Positions 7,825 to 16,277 of a DNA stretch of 64,000 bases are shown piece after piece. A program made the translations under genes and the position numbers. The DNA comes from CALECP01 sp964389925 (GTDB lineage: Bacteria; Chloroflexota; Anaerolineae; Promineifilales; Promineifilaceae), in NCBI GenBank assembly GCA_964389925.1, contig CAYMGE010000018.1, forward strand, positions 14,133 through 78,132, given 5' to 3'. Each line of letters begins with the position of its first letter. Position 1 is the first letter of the stretch. The notes beneath the pieces are model-generated. The model saw only the letters and a program-made list of their open reading frames with translations, did not search any database and was not told the DNA's origin.

Positions 7825-9627
7825 TTAACGATAATGCAGGCGATACCCGATTCCCTCGTATGTTTGAATGTAAACTGTATTGGGGTCAATTCGCTCGCGC
7901 AGGCGGGTGATATGTTTTTGGGTGTTTGACCCGTAGCTCCGCAATACGTCTGCCTTGATCCTTTTATCGAGTTGATAGATGCAGCGAGACAGTTCTTCGA
8001 TACGACAAACGCGGTGACGGTGGTCATATAGATAGGCGAGAGCCATGAGCTGGGAGCCAGTCAGATCAACTTTTTTGATTTCATACTCACCATGCTCATT
8101 TTGGGCTTTGCAATAAGCCGTGATTGCGCCATCGCCATGTTCGCGTGTGAGGGCTAAGTTGGGGGCTTGCTCAATTTCCCACTGGTGTAGAGCGGGAATG
8201 AGTTGAGCAAAGAGGGTGCTGAAGATGGTGTGTTGCTCGTCCAGAATGCCATACTCACCGAGCGTTGGCTCAATCCATGTGGCTCTGCCTTTGGCAAGGC
8301 CATAGAGGGAAGCGCGTTCTTCACGAGTTAGCATTGTCCAAATTGACTGGCTAGCGGGTGAATCTTCCAGCACCCATTGATAGCTGGCGAGATGATGTTG
8401 CCATTTTGCAGGTTCATCAAAGATATTGGCAAAATGCAGATGGTCATAGATGTCTTTGAGGATACCGGGATGACCGCCGCTTAAAGCATAGAGGTCTGTT
8501 TCAACTTTGAGGGGAAGTATCTGACCATGCGAAATTTCAGACCACAATCGGCCGAATCTCCCCATCTCCACACACACCAACTGCTCCAAATAGTTAGCAA
8601 ACAGTAGCGAAAAATTCTCCGTATCATCACGTGCATTCTGAATATGACGTAGTGAACGCTGAGTCACTAAGACATAGTAAAGATTTTCTCGAAAACTTTT
8701 GATCTCTTGCGTTCTTGCCAATAGATCGAGCATCCCTGCGACCGTATGTTCCAAGACAGCATCGAAATCCTCAAAGATGAAGAGCAAAACACACTGCTCA
8801 TCTTCCACTAGCAAACGCACCGCGCGTTCTAACAAACGGCGTGACTGCGATGGTCGCTTTGTGACACGCAAATCAAACTCATCGTTGGCGATGTCGTCTA
8901 TTTTGTCACAGACATCATACATCCGCGCTTGGTCGGTCGCCGTGACCATCTCAAACAGAATTTGACGCGCCAGGGATCGCCAAAGTGGATTGTCGGCCGT
9001 TGCCTTGATGTCATCCCCATCGACAACGATTGGCAAAACTCGTTTTTGGTTATGACTTAATTTGCTGTCTCGCGTGCGCTGCCAGTGCGTTCCCTCCGCT
9101 TCCTGCAACCGCTGCACGAGATAGCTTTTGCCCACACCAGACATACCTGTTAAATGTACCGCGCGATTTTGGCTTAGTTTCTCAAGCAGGTTGTTCCAAG
9201 GTAGAAATGTCGTAACGGCTTTTGTGCCTTCGTAATTCTCATTTTGTAGCTCAACGATGATGTCGCATGAGTTGCCATGATGATCTTGATTGCGTAGGCG
9301 CAAACGAACGTGGTTCTTTAGCTGATCGCTTTTGTTCCATAAGCGGCGTTCACGGCTGCGGCTGTTTGGCTCATCACGGATCATTCGGACGAAGGTTCCA
9401 TTTGTGCTGGTGTCACGAAAGTGGAAATTTTCGTCGGCCGAGTCAAACCAAATTGTCAAATGCGGATCAGAGATATTTGACAGATCACTTGAGGCAACGC
9501 CAAAAATGGCTGCCAACGATTCCGCACCAATCACAAGCGGCGCATCAGTTGGTTTGAGAATTTCAGCGGCAACCAACCCTCCGTTGGCATACGAGTATGA
9601 AATTTCGAGGTTTTTTGACTGTGTCAT
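7825..9627 (-). CDS. FHA domain - AAA/STAND ATPase - OmpR-type winged-helix regulator
   Basis: Three modules can be read. Residues ~30-100 form a divergent FHA domain (DPHLTIW near 54, TNGTF near 75). Residues ~150-400 form a P-loop ATPase with Walker A GMSGVGKS (161-168) and a hydrophobic Walker B ending in FEDFD. Residues ~520-600 form a C-terminal winged helix of the OmpR/SARP type, ending in a YEGIGYRL wing. The layout suggests a phosphothreonine-gated STAND-like transcription factor. The start is fixed by GGAG 6 nt upstream of the ATG at 9627. The PP2C gene follows 134 bp downstream, and both have the same upstream motif. The domains are clear; the proposed gating is inference. Confidence 0.8.
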   Translation of the reverse strand: MTQSKNLEISYSYANGGLVAAEILKPTDAPLVIGAESLAAIFGVASSDLSNISDPHLTIWFDSADENFHFRDTSTNGTFVRMIRDEPNSRSRERRLWNKSDQLKNHVRLRLRNQDHHGNSCDIIVELQNENYEGTKAVTTFLPWNNLLEKLSQNRAVHLTGMSGVGKSYLVQRLQEAEGTHWQRTRDSKLSHNQKRVLPIVVDGDDIKATADNPLWRSLARQILFEMVTATDQARMYDVCDKIDDIANDEFDLRVTKRPSQSRRLLERAVRLLVEDEQCVLLFIFEDFDAVLEHTVAGMLDLLARTQEIKSFRENLYYVLVTQRSLRHIQNARDDTENFSLLFANYLEQLVCVEMGRFGRLWSEISHGQILPLKVETDLYALSGGHPGILKDIYDHLHFANIFDEPAKWQHHLASYQWVLEDSPASQSIWTMLTREERASLYGLAKGRATWIEPTLGEYGILDEQHTIFSTLFAQLIPALHQWEIEQAPNLALTREHGDGAITAYCKAQNEHGEYEIKKVDLTGSQLMALAYLYDHRHRVCRIEELSRCIYQLDKRIKADVLRSYGSNTQKHITRLRERIDPNTVYIQTYEGIGYRLHYR

Positions 9628-9701
9628 GTTTACTCCTTTCTTAACTATTCACATTGAGATTGTAACATGATAATAGAATTCTAAATATCGTGCTATACCG
9701 C

Positions 9702-9725
9702 ATGTCTGTGAATGTCTGCACTTGT
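9702..9725 (+). promoter_or_regulatory. Candidate operator between the FHA-ATPase gene and rodA
   Basis: ATGTCTG occurs twice, at 9702 and 9712, exactly 10 bp apart, on one face of the helix. The second copy extends into AATGTCTGCACTTGT (9711-9725), nearly identical to the motif upstream of the PP2C gene. It lies in the 244-bp divergent region before rodA and could autoregulate the FHA-ATPase-winged-helix gene. The rest of this gap shows no other clear element. Confidence 0.4.
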
Positions 9726-9871
9726 TTGATAATAGGCGTATTTTCAATTGAGCTTCCCTAACAGATTCGCCCTTCGCAACTTCAGACACATGAACGAAAT
9801 GAGAAGACAGTTTCCTAACGAGCTAAAAAACGATACGCTTCTACTTTCAAAATCAACAAATAGGCAACCTT

Positions 9872-10978
9872 ATGATGCAACAAAACACATCTGTTTGGCG
9901 ATACTTTGATGTTTGGCTGACAACGGCCGTTGTCATTCTCACCTTTTATGGCGTGCTAATTATCCGCAGCGCGATCACAAATGTGCCGAATTATGTCGGA
10001 TATGAACAGCGACAAATCATCTTTGCGATTATGGGCCTGATCGTCATGTTTAGCATTGCCGCCATCGACTATCGCATTCTCACCTCTGCACACTGGTTTA
10101 TCTACCTCTTTCTCATCACGCTTCTCATCGTTGTCCTACTGATTGGCGCGGTCAACAACGCGGTCAATCGCTGGATACCGCTCGGCATCATTGACTTTCA
10201 GCCGTCTGAGCTTGGGCGCGTTCTCTTGCCCGTCACGCTCGGACAGTTTGTGGCTAGTCGGCAGCGGCATATCAACAAATTCTCCAACACGATCTTCACC
10301 CTCATCTACATCGGCGTGCTGATCGGCTTTATCTTTATTCAGCCGGATCTAGGTATGTCGATTCTTTTTGTCGTCATCTGGTTTGGCATTATGATGGTGG
10401 CAGGATTGCCACTACGCCACTTCTTTATTTTGGTGGCGATTGGTGTCGGCGCAATTATCCTCGTCTATCCACAATTGCCCGATTATCAAAAAGATCGCAT
10501 CACGGTTTTTGTCGATCCAAGCATCGATCCTGAGCAAGCGCGTAACGTCGATCAGGCGATTATTTCGATTGGCTCTGGTGGCTGGTGGGGGAAAGGCTAT
10601 TTTAATGGGACACAATCACAGCTTGGCTTTTTGCGCGTTCAGCATACAGATTTTATTTTTGCTGTTCTCACAGAGGAGATGGGATTTTTCTTTGGGGCAT
10701 TTATTGCGGTTGGCTTGATGGGGTTTATTTTGTTACGAATTTTGCGCGTCGCTAGTATCACGCCCGATCCAGCGGGGCGTTACATCTGCGTGGGGATCGC
10801 AACACTGCTCTTTTTCCAGACATTTGTTTCAGTTGGGATGAATACACGCCTCATGCCCGTCACGGGGCTGACCTTCCCATTTGTGAGTTATGGCGGTTCA
10901 TCACTCTTGACGCTCTATCTTGGCATTGGAATCGTGCAGTCTGTCTTAATGCGCCATCGCAAACAGGCATTTGGCTAA
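9872..10978 (+). CDS. rodA: RodA/FtsW-family peptidoglycan glycosyltransferase
   Basis: This is a polytopic protein with about ten transmembrane helices and the SEDS-family signatures: FQPSELGR near 110, QPDLGMS near 155, an extracellular loop containing DRITVF and PEQARNVDQA, and the C-terminal VTGLTFPFVSYGG. The length of 368 residues matches RodA. SEDS proteins polymerise lipid II into glycan strands together with a class B PBP, and RodA serves side-wall elongation. No PBP2 or mreBCD is adjacent, so the assignment to RodA rather than FtsW rests on sequence feel and length. The ATG at 9872 (with a second ATG at 9875) has no clear Shine-Dalgarno sequence. Confidence 0.88.
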   Translation: MMQQNTSVWRYFDVWLTTAVVILTFYGVLIIRSAITNVPNYVGYEQRQIIFAIMGLIVMFSIAAIDYRILTSAHWFIYLFLITLLIVVLLIGAVNNAVNRWIPLGIIDFQPSELGRVLLPVTLGQFVASRQRHINKFSNTIFTLIYIGVLIGFIFIQPDLGMSILFVVIWFGIMMVAGLPLRHFFILVAIGVGAIILVYPQLPDYQKDRITVFVDPSIDPEQARNVDQAIISIGSGGWWGKGYFNGTQSQLGFLRVQHTDFIFAVLTEEMGFFFGAFIAVGLMGFILLRILRVASITPDPAGRYICVGIATLLFFQTFVSVGMNTRLMPVTGLTFPFVSYGGSSLLTLYLGIGIVQSVLMRHRKQAFG

Positions 10979-10998
10979 AAATTAGGGCAATTTTCCCG

Positions 10999-11026
10999 TT
11001 GCCAGCAGCGTATTGATTGTTATGAT
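10999..11026 (+). promoter_or_regulatory. Promoter of the histidine phosphatase gene
   Basis: TTGCCA (10999-11004) and TATGAT (11021-11026) are separated by 16 bp. Transcription would start about 7 nt after the -10 box, at 11033, exactly on the A of the ATG. The sequence therefore predicts a leaderless mRNA. Confidence 0.5.
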
Positions 11027-11032
11027 TTGGTT

Positions 11033-11623
11033 ATGGCAAAACGCACACTATACCTCCTAAGACACGGACAGGAAGAACGTTCATACCGCAAAGAAAATCC
11101 AAGTGATGAGCAACAGGGACCGCTGACAGCAATCGGCCGAAGCCAAGCCCAACTCGCCGCCAATCGCCTCGCCCATCTTCCCCTCACCCACATCCACGTT
11201 AGCACGATGCGGCGGGCGCAACAAACCGCAACCCCCATTATCGCCAATCACCCCGATGCGTTCTCTGAGGAGATCGACCTCATTCGGGAGGTGGTACCCT
11301 CTGTGCCAGCTCGCTACGTTGACCATTTTCACTATGTCACACCCGAACTCGCCACGCACTTCAATGAGCGCATCACCGATACTTACGTTCGCTTCTTTCG
11401 CGCTGCCTCTCGTGAGGAGGAGCATGTCTTGCTTGTCTGTCATGGCAATTTGATTCGGGCGTTGGTCGGCCGACACATCGGCGCAGGTCAAGACGCATGG
11501 ATCACGATGTCCTTGCACAACGCTAGCCTCACGACTTTGGAGTTTGGCATTGAGCATCCTGACTCGCTTGTTACGTTCAATGATACCTGCCACTTACCAG
11601 TTGAATTGAAGACCTTTCTCTGA
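11033..11623 (+). CDS. Histidine phosphatase family protein (phosphoglycerate mutase-like)
   Basis: The N-terminal LLRHGQ motif (R10-H11-G12) supplies the phospho-accepting histidine. STMRRA near 57 gives the conserved arginine, and LVCHGN near 134 gives the second histidine. Together these define the branch-1 histidine phosphatase fold. At about 196 residues it fits small-molecule or protein phosphatases better than a glycolytic mutase; the substrate cannot be read from sequence. A TTG at 11027 also opens the frame, but the ATG at 11033 begins exactly the conserved MAKRTLYLLRHG start and coincides with the predicted transcription start. It precedes the SUMT gene by 22 bp. Confidence 0.85.
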   Translation: MAKRTLYLLRHGQEERSYRKENPSDEQQGPLTAIGRSQAQLAANRLAHLPLTHIHVSTMRRAQQTATPIIANHPDAFSEEIDLIREVVPSVPARYVDHFHYVTPELATHFNERITDTYVRFFRAASREEEHVLLVCHGNLIRALVGRHIGAGQDAWITMSLHNASLTTLEFGIEHPDSLVTFNDTCHLPVELKTFL

Positions 11624-11630
11624 AACTGTG

Positions 11631-11639
11631 TGCTATGAT
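11631..11639 (+). promoter_or_regulatory. Extended -10 promoter of the SUMT gene
   Basis: TGCTATGAT is an extended -10 element (TGnTATGAT). The box ends at 11639, so transcription should begin near 11646, the A of the SUMT ATG. No good -35 is present, as is common with extended -10 promoters. This would be a second leaderless start in this neighbourhood. Confidence 0.45.
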
Positions 11640-11645
11640 CCGCAC

Positions 11646-12449
11646 ATGACTGTTGGCAAAGCCTATTTAGTTGGGGCGGGGGCGGGGCACCCCGATTTAA
11701 TCACAGTGAAAGGGTTGAGGTTGGTGCAATCGGCCGATATCATCCTTTACGACCGCCTGGTTCCACGCGAACTGCTCGACGATGCACGCCCCGATGCCGA
11801 GCTTGTTTTTGTCGGTAAACGCCCCGGCCATCATCCTAAACCACAGCGCGAGATCAATCGCCTATTGATCGAGCAGGTCGCGCTTGGCAAGCAGGTCGTG
11901 CGACTCAAGGGCGGTGATCCGTTTGTCTTTGGGCGGGGTGGCGAGGAGGCGATTGCGCTGAGGGCGGCCGATTTACCTTTTGAGATCGTGCCGGGGATTT
12001 CTTCATCTATTGCCGCCCCTGCCTACGCCGGAATTCCTCTGACACAGAAAAATGTCGCCAGCGGATTCGCACTCGTCGCGGGGCATGAAACCCCTGACAA
12101 ACCGAGCAGCACGACTGATTGGGCAGCCATGGCGCATGTTCCAACGCTTGTCGTACTGATGGGTTTGAAAAAGTTGCCGGAGGTCGTTGCTGTCCTGCTG
12201 GAACATGGGAAAGAGCCAGACACGCCAACGGCACTCATCAGCCGCGCTACCACCAATGAGCAAAAAATAATATGTGGGACATTAGCGACAATTGTGGCGC
12301 AAGCTGAACGTGAAAAGCTGCCGACTCCAGCGATTACCATTGTCGGAGAGGTCGTGCGGTTTGCGGAACAGTTTGCTTGGTTTTCGGCCGATGTCAGCAC
12401 CAATGGGTTTGTCGAAGACCCCGCCTTAATCCTCCCTCAGCCAAGCTAA
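11646..12449 (+). CDS. cobA: Uroporphyrinogen-III C-methyltransferase (SUMT)
   Basis: The enzyme transfers two methyl groups from S-adenosylmethionine to uroporphyrinogen III, giving precorrin-2 for sirohaem or cobalamin. Diagnostic segments are VGAGAGHPDL (~9-18), YDRLV, VVRLKGGDPFVFGRGGEE (~80-97), VPGISS, and GIPLTQK near 130. Length (~267 residues) fits a stand-alone SUMT without the CysG dehydrogenase domain. A GTG at 11628 gives a longer frame. The ATG at 11646 is preferred because it starts the conserved MTVGKAYLVGAG block and lies 7 nt after a -10 box. Its stop overlaps the start of the nuclease gene by one base (TAATG). No other tetrapyrrole gene is nearby. Confidence 0.93.
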   Translation: MTVGKAYLVGAGAGHPDLITVKGLRLVQSADIILYDRLVPRELLDDARPDAELVFVGKRPGHHPKPQREINRLLIEQVALGKQVVRLKGGDPFVFGRGGEEAIALRAADLPFEIVPGISSSIAAPAYAGIPLTQKNVASGFALVAGHETPDKPSSTTDWAAMAHVPTLVVLMGLKKLPEVVAVLLEHGKEPDTPTALISRATTNEQKIICGTLATIVAQAEREKLPTPAITIVGEVVRFAEQFAWFSADVSTNGFVEDPALILPQPS

Positions 12450-15400
12450 TGTTGCGCCGCACCTGTCTGTTGATCTGTCTGACACTCTTTTTCACAACCA
12501 ACATCTTTGCCCAAACGCCTATTGGAACCATTCAAGGAGATACGTCAATCTCTTCATTTGAGGGGCAGCGCATGACGATTGAAGGAGTCGTCACAGGTTT
12601 GTTTGATGGAGGTCAGGCAGACAATCCAAACTGGCTAATTTTTGTACAAGATACTGGGGATGAGGATGAGAAAACGAGCGATGGGCTGCCTGTTTATGTG
12701 GGCAAGCAGCGTCCCGATATTGCAATTGGCGACCGTGTAACCGTCACAGGTGAGGTGACTGAGTTCTTTGAGTTGACCGAGATAACGCGAGCAAATGTGA
12801 ACGTACTAGAACACAACGTTGCGTTGCCGGAGCCAACCACGCTGGCGGCGAACGCTGACCTTGAGACGCTGGAGGGGATGCTTGTCCGAGTCGTTGATGT
12901 GAAGGCCAACCAAACCGGGCGATGTCGCTTTGAGGTGGTGGGAGAGATCACGCCGCTGACGGTTTTGATGCCAGATGATAGCTTATGCGTGCAGATTGAA
13001 ACGGCCGACCAGCCCATCGCCGAAATCGTTGGTGTTTTGACCTTTCATTTTGGTGAGTACAAGTTGATATTGCAATCTGCGCTAGACACGCAGACTGAAA
13101 TCCGCACAACATGGGAGCAGTCACCTATTGATTGCTTGTTGATTACGGAAATTTATTACGATAGCTTCGGCCGAGACTACGAAGAAGAGTGGATTGAACT
13201 AACCAACAATTGCCCTGAAACAATGGCTGTCGGGCAGTTCAAGCTCGGCGATGCAGAAGAAATCGGCGGGTCAGAAGGCATTTTTCGCTTTCCGGATAAC
13301 GCCGTGATTGAGGCCGGGCGTAGCGTTGTGATCGCCCAGCAGTCAATTGGATTTGAGCGTGCGTTTGGATTTCGGCCGAACTTTGAGCTAGCTGGCAGCG
13401 AACCGAGCGTCCCCGATATGCAGCAGGTTCAAGGCACAATTGAGCTAGCGAATGCCGGCGATAGCGTCGTTTTGCTCGATGAGAACGATGACCTGATCGA
13501 CGCGGTGAGCTACGGTGATAACGAGACGTTTTTACAGCCCGCGCCGTTGGGTGTGGGAGAGGGTCAAAGCTTAGGGCGGCGATTTGGTGATTGCGATGCA
13601 GGTATGGCGGCCGATTTCATACCACAACAACCCTCGCCCGGCGTGGTCATATTCAACGATTCATGTAGCATCGCCCCATCACTAGAACCAGATCAAAGAG
13701 TGCCGATTGGCGCAATTCAAGGCAACACAACTGTTTCCCCATTTGTCAATCAGCACGTGACGTTTGAAGGTGTCGTGACCGGCTGGCATGAGGATCGCAA
13801 TACACGCGGCATCACATTCTACACGCTGTATGTGCAGGATTTGGTCGGCCGCGAAGACGGTGACCCCACAACGAGTGATGGCATTGCTGTCTTTTTGGGG
13901 CAGGCACGGCCGATGGCGCAAATTGGCGATCACGTGCGCGTCGCTGGCTTGGTGACAGAGTTTTTCGGGCTGACCGAGCTGGATGATGAGGGGGTCAGCG
14001 TTGAAGTTTTGAGCAGCGACAATGTGCTGCCGACACCATTGGAAATTGCGCCGCAGAATTCGGCCGATTTAGCCGCCCTATTTGAGCCACTAGAAGCGAT
14101 GCGCGTCCATCTGGGCTTTGGCGCAGCGCGAGTTGTCGGCGCGACGTTTGACGGCTGTGGCTTTAGCGTGATGCGGGAGGATGCGGGTGTTGGGCGGGTC
14201 TATCGTCGAGAGGCGGCCGATCCAATCGGCGCGGTCATTCCCGTTCTACATCGCTCCGATGTCGATTGTAGCGACTTTCCCAACCTAAAGTTGAACGATG
14301 TCATCAGCGGTTTGTCAGGTGTCCTCACCTATAATTTTGACCAATTCAAACTTCTCACACAGGATTTCACAGATGTAATAGTAGATGCGGCCCCTTTTCC
14401 TGAGCCGCCCGCCGCGCCTGAAATTGCGTCAGGGCAATTTAGCGTTGTCAGCTTTAACGTCGAAAATCTGTTTGATGGCGTTGATGACACAGGCGACGAT
14501 GCAGAGCCAAAGCTGGGTGAGCGCGAGTTGGCAGTCAAGCTGGCAAAGCTGGCCTATGCGCTAGGGGTGACAGCAGGGTGTCCAACTGTTGTTGCGGTGC
14601 AAGAGGTCGAAAAAGCAACGCTGCTGGAAGATTTAGCGAATGGGGTCGCGCAGTACTGTGAAATGGATTATGAAGTGGTTCATCAGGAAAGCGCAGATGC
14701 ACGCGGGATCGATTTGGCGTATATGGTGGATAGTTCACGGGTTGTTGTGCTTTCGGCCGAGTTACAACGCGCCTGCACAACAATTGACACAAATATCAGT
14801 GATCCAGATGCAGGCTGTGAAAACGGGCAAGAGCCGTTGTTTTCTCGGCCGCCTTTCCTCCTAACTGCCCGAATCGATGGGCAAATCTACACATTCATCA
14901 ACAATCACTTCAAATCAAAACGAGGGGGTGAATTTGAAACACAAGCGAGACGGGTAGAGCAGGCAAAATTTTTGAGGACGCTCTTGGAACAAAACATTGA
15001 TGAGCGGATGATCCTGATTGGAGATTTTAACGATTATGAAGATGCAGAGCCTCTGCGGATATTAGAAGCGGCTGGGCTGGAAAATGTTTTGAAGCGAGTC
15101 CCCAGCGAGCTACGCTACACGTTTGTGTTTGGTGGCATCGCACAGCTGATCGATGGGGTATTCATATCGGATGTTTTGCGTGATGAGGTCACCACAGTCA
15201 CGATTTTGCATACCAATGCCGATTATCCCGATAGCTTGGGGCGTAATTTAGAGCGAATGGCGTTCAAAGCAACCGATCACGATTTGCCATTTGTGGTTTT
15301 CGATGTGGAAGAGCAGGTCGATGAGGTAATTGAAGAAGAGCCGCCTGCTGAGGATAGTCTGTGGATTCTGTGGGGCGGGATTGTGGCGATGGTTTTGGCT

Positions 15401-15469
15401 GGGGTTGGCGTTGGGTTTGTGGTGGGGCGAAGGAAACCTGCAAGTGACCCCACAGGTCAGCGTACTTAA
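12449..15469 (+). CDS. Large membrane-anchored extracellular nuclease (OB-fold, lamin-tail, EEP domains)
   Basis: A signal peptide ends near FAQTP (residue ~22). Two OB-like repeats begin with IGTIQGDTSIS (~25) and IGAIQGNTTVS (~419), each followed by an IEGVVTG or FEGVVTG strand. Between them, ~229-395, is a lamin-tail domain (LLITEIYYD, EEWIELTN). An endonuclease/exonuclease/phosphatase domain spans ~660-950 with FNVENLF, VQEVE, NNHFKSK, GDFND (~858) and the terminal DHDLP. A transmembrane helix near 970-990 and a basic tail anchor it. The protein probably degrades extracellular DNA, for nutrient or phosphate recovery. It starts on the last base of the SUMT stop, so it may be co-translated. 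Confidence 0.88.
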   Translation: MLRRTCLLICLTLFFTTNIFAQTPIGTIQGDTSISSFEGQRMTIEGVVTGLFDGGQADNPNWLIFVQDTGDEDEKTSDGLPVYVGKQRPDIAIGDRVTVTGEVTEFFELTEITRANVNVLEHNVALPEPTTLAANADLETLEGMLVRVVDVKANQTGRCRFEVVGEITPLTVLMPDDSLCVQIETADQPIAEIVGVLTFHFGEYKLILQSALDTQTEIRTTWEQSPIDCLLITEIYYDSFGRDYEEEWIELTNNCPETMAVGQFKLGDAEEIGGSEGIFRFPDNAVIEAGRSVVIAQQSIGFERAFGFRPNFELAGSEPSVPDMQQVQGTIELANAGDSVVLLDENDDLIDAVSYGDNETFLQPAPLGVGEGQSLGRRFGDCDAGMAADFIPQQPSPGVVIFNDSCSIAPSLEPDQRVPIGAIQGNTTVSPFVNQHVTFEGVVTGWHEDRNTRGITFYTLYVQDLVGREDGDPTTSDGIAVFLGQARPMAQIGDHVRVAGLVTEFFGLTELDDEGVSVEVLSSDNVLPTPLEIAPQNSADLAALFEPLEAMRVHLGFGAARVVGATFDGCGFSVMREDAGVGRVYRREAADPIGAVIPVLHRSDVDCSDFPNLKLNDVISGLSGVLTYNFDQFKLLTQDFTDVIVDAAPFPEPPAAPEIASGQFSVVSFNVENLFDGVDDTGDDAEPKLGERELAVKLAKLAYALGVTAGCPTVVAVQEVEKATLLEDLANGVAQYCEMDYEVVHQESADARGIDLAYMVDSSRVVVLSAELQRACTTIDTNISDPDAGCENGQEPLFSRPPFLLTARIDGQIYTFINNHFKSKRGGEFETQARRVEQAKFLRTLLEQNIDERMILIGDFNDYEDAEPLRILEAAGLENVLKRVPSELRYTFVFGGIAQLIDGVFISDVLRDEVTTVTILHTNADYPDSLGRNLERMAFKATDHDLPFVVFDVEEQVDEVIEEEPPAEDSLWILWGGIVAMVLAGVGVGFVVGRRKPASDPTGQRT

Positions 15470-15474
15470 AGGGG

Positions 15475-15810
15475 CTAGGCTTCGGCCGAACTCACCTTTT
15501 CCTTCTTTTTGATCTTTGTGTCCGATTTACTCTCGCTCTTTGTCTCGGACTTTGCGGCCGATTTTGTCTCTGATTTATTGTCAGAAACGCTTTCACTCTT
15601 CCCATTGCTGGCAGGAGTCGTCGTACTTTTTTTACTTTTGCTGTCGTTGATGTAAAAGCCAGACCCTTTGAACACGATCCCCACAGAACTCACAACTTTG
15701 CGAACCGCTTCACCGCAAACAATACATTCGGTCAGCGGGTCATCAGAAAACTTTTGTTTCTTCTCGAAAACATGTTCATTTGGAATACATTTATAGACGT
15801 AAGTTGGCAT
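15475..15810 (-). CDS. FmdB-type zinc-ribbon protein with charged tail
   Basis: The start MPTYVYKC and the segment SDDPLTECIVCG are characteristic of the FmdB putative regulatory family of small zinc ribbons. The family normally has two CxxC knuckles. Here the second (C29, C32) is intact, but the first keeps only C8 and has Asn where the partner Cys belongs, so zinc binding may be altered. Residues ~55-111 are a low-complexity Lys/Ser/Glu tail. AGGG precedes the ATG at 15810. The gene converges on the nuclease gene with a 5-bp gap. Members are often called regulators, but function is not established. Confidence 0.8.
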   Translation of the reverse strand: MPTYVYKCIPNEHVFEKKQKFSDDPLTECIVCGEAVRKVVSSVGIVFKGSGFYINDSKSKKSTTTPASNGKSESVSDNKSETKSAAKSETKSESKSDTKIKKKEKVSSAEA

Positions 15811-16114
15811 TTCTATCCCTTCAGCAAATAATTTTCAACTCATAAGTGTAGCCAACATGCGTAAGCACCACGTAAAATTTATCGGTTAATAGGCTCAAAA
15901 TTTCGCGCCCATCGGCTGCTGAAAATATGCTTCTGCGTGAAATTGCACAAGTTCGACACGAGTTCGCATTACTTGACACAGCTTTGACACATCCCGCACA
16001 TAGATTTTCCCCCGTCGATTGTTACAATTTTCACAAGTTAAACAACACAGCCAATTGAGATAAATTACTAGGTTTCAAAATGACATTTGAAACCATAGAT
16101 GGCAGGAAAATAGC
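15811..16114. other. Intergenic region with repeated TTGACACA
   Basis: This 304-bp divergent gap contains TTGACACA twice (15973 and 15984, 11 bp apart), which resembles -35 boxes. No well-spaced -10 element follows either copy. I see no RNA gene or mobile element here. Confidence 0.4.
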
Positions 16115-16264
16115 ATGGATACACATCCCTCATATCAAGTACAGGTTATCAAATCAGAATACGCTCAGTATGAGACTGCATACCAATCTGAAACGGCACA
16201 CTATAGTCGTTTTGCGCCATTACGCGGCATTATACGCACATTGACACGTAATCGGCCGCGCTAG
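16115..16264 (+). CDS. Small hypothetical protein (49 residues)
   Basis: A short frame begins at an ATG 8 nt after an AGGA Shine-Dalgarno sequence (16105-16108) and ends with TAG at 16264. The product is hydrophilic, Tyr-rich in the first half and basic at the C-terminus (RTLTRNRPR). It resembles no family I know. It stops 13 bp from the end of the convergent amylosucrase gene. The good ribosome binding site is the main support; it could still be chance. Confidence 0.4.
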   Translation: MDTHPSYQVQVIKSEYAQYETAYQSETAHYSRFAPLRGIIRTLTRNRPR

Positions 16265-16277
16265 TATTTACGCGCCC

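Noticed and set aside
15973..16006. TTGACA boxes as a promoter for the small gene at 16115
   Set aside because: No -10 element lies at suitable distance from either copy.
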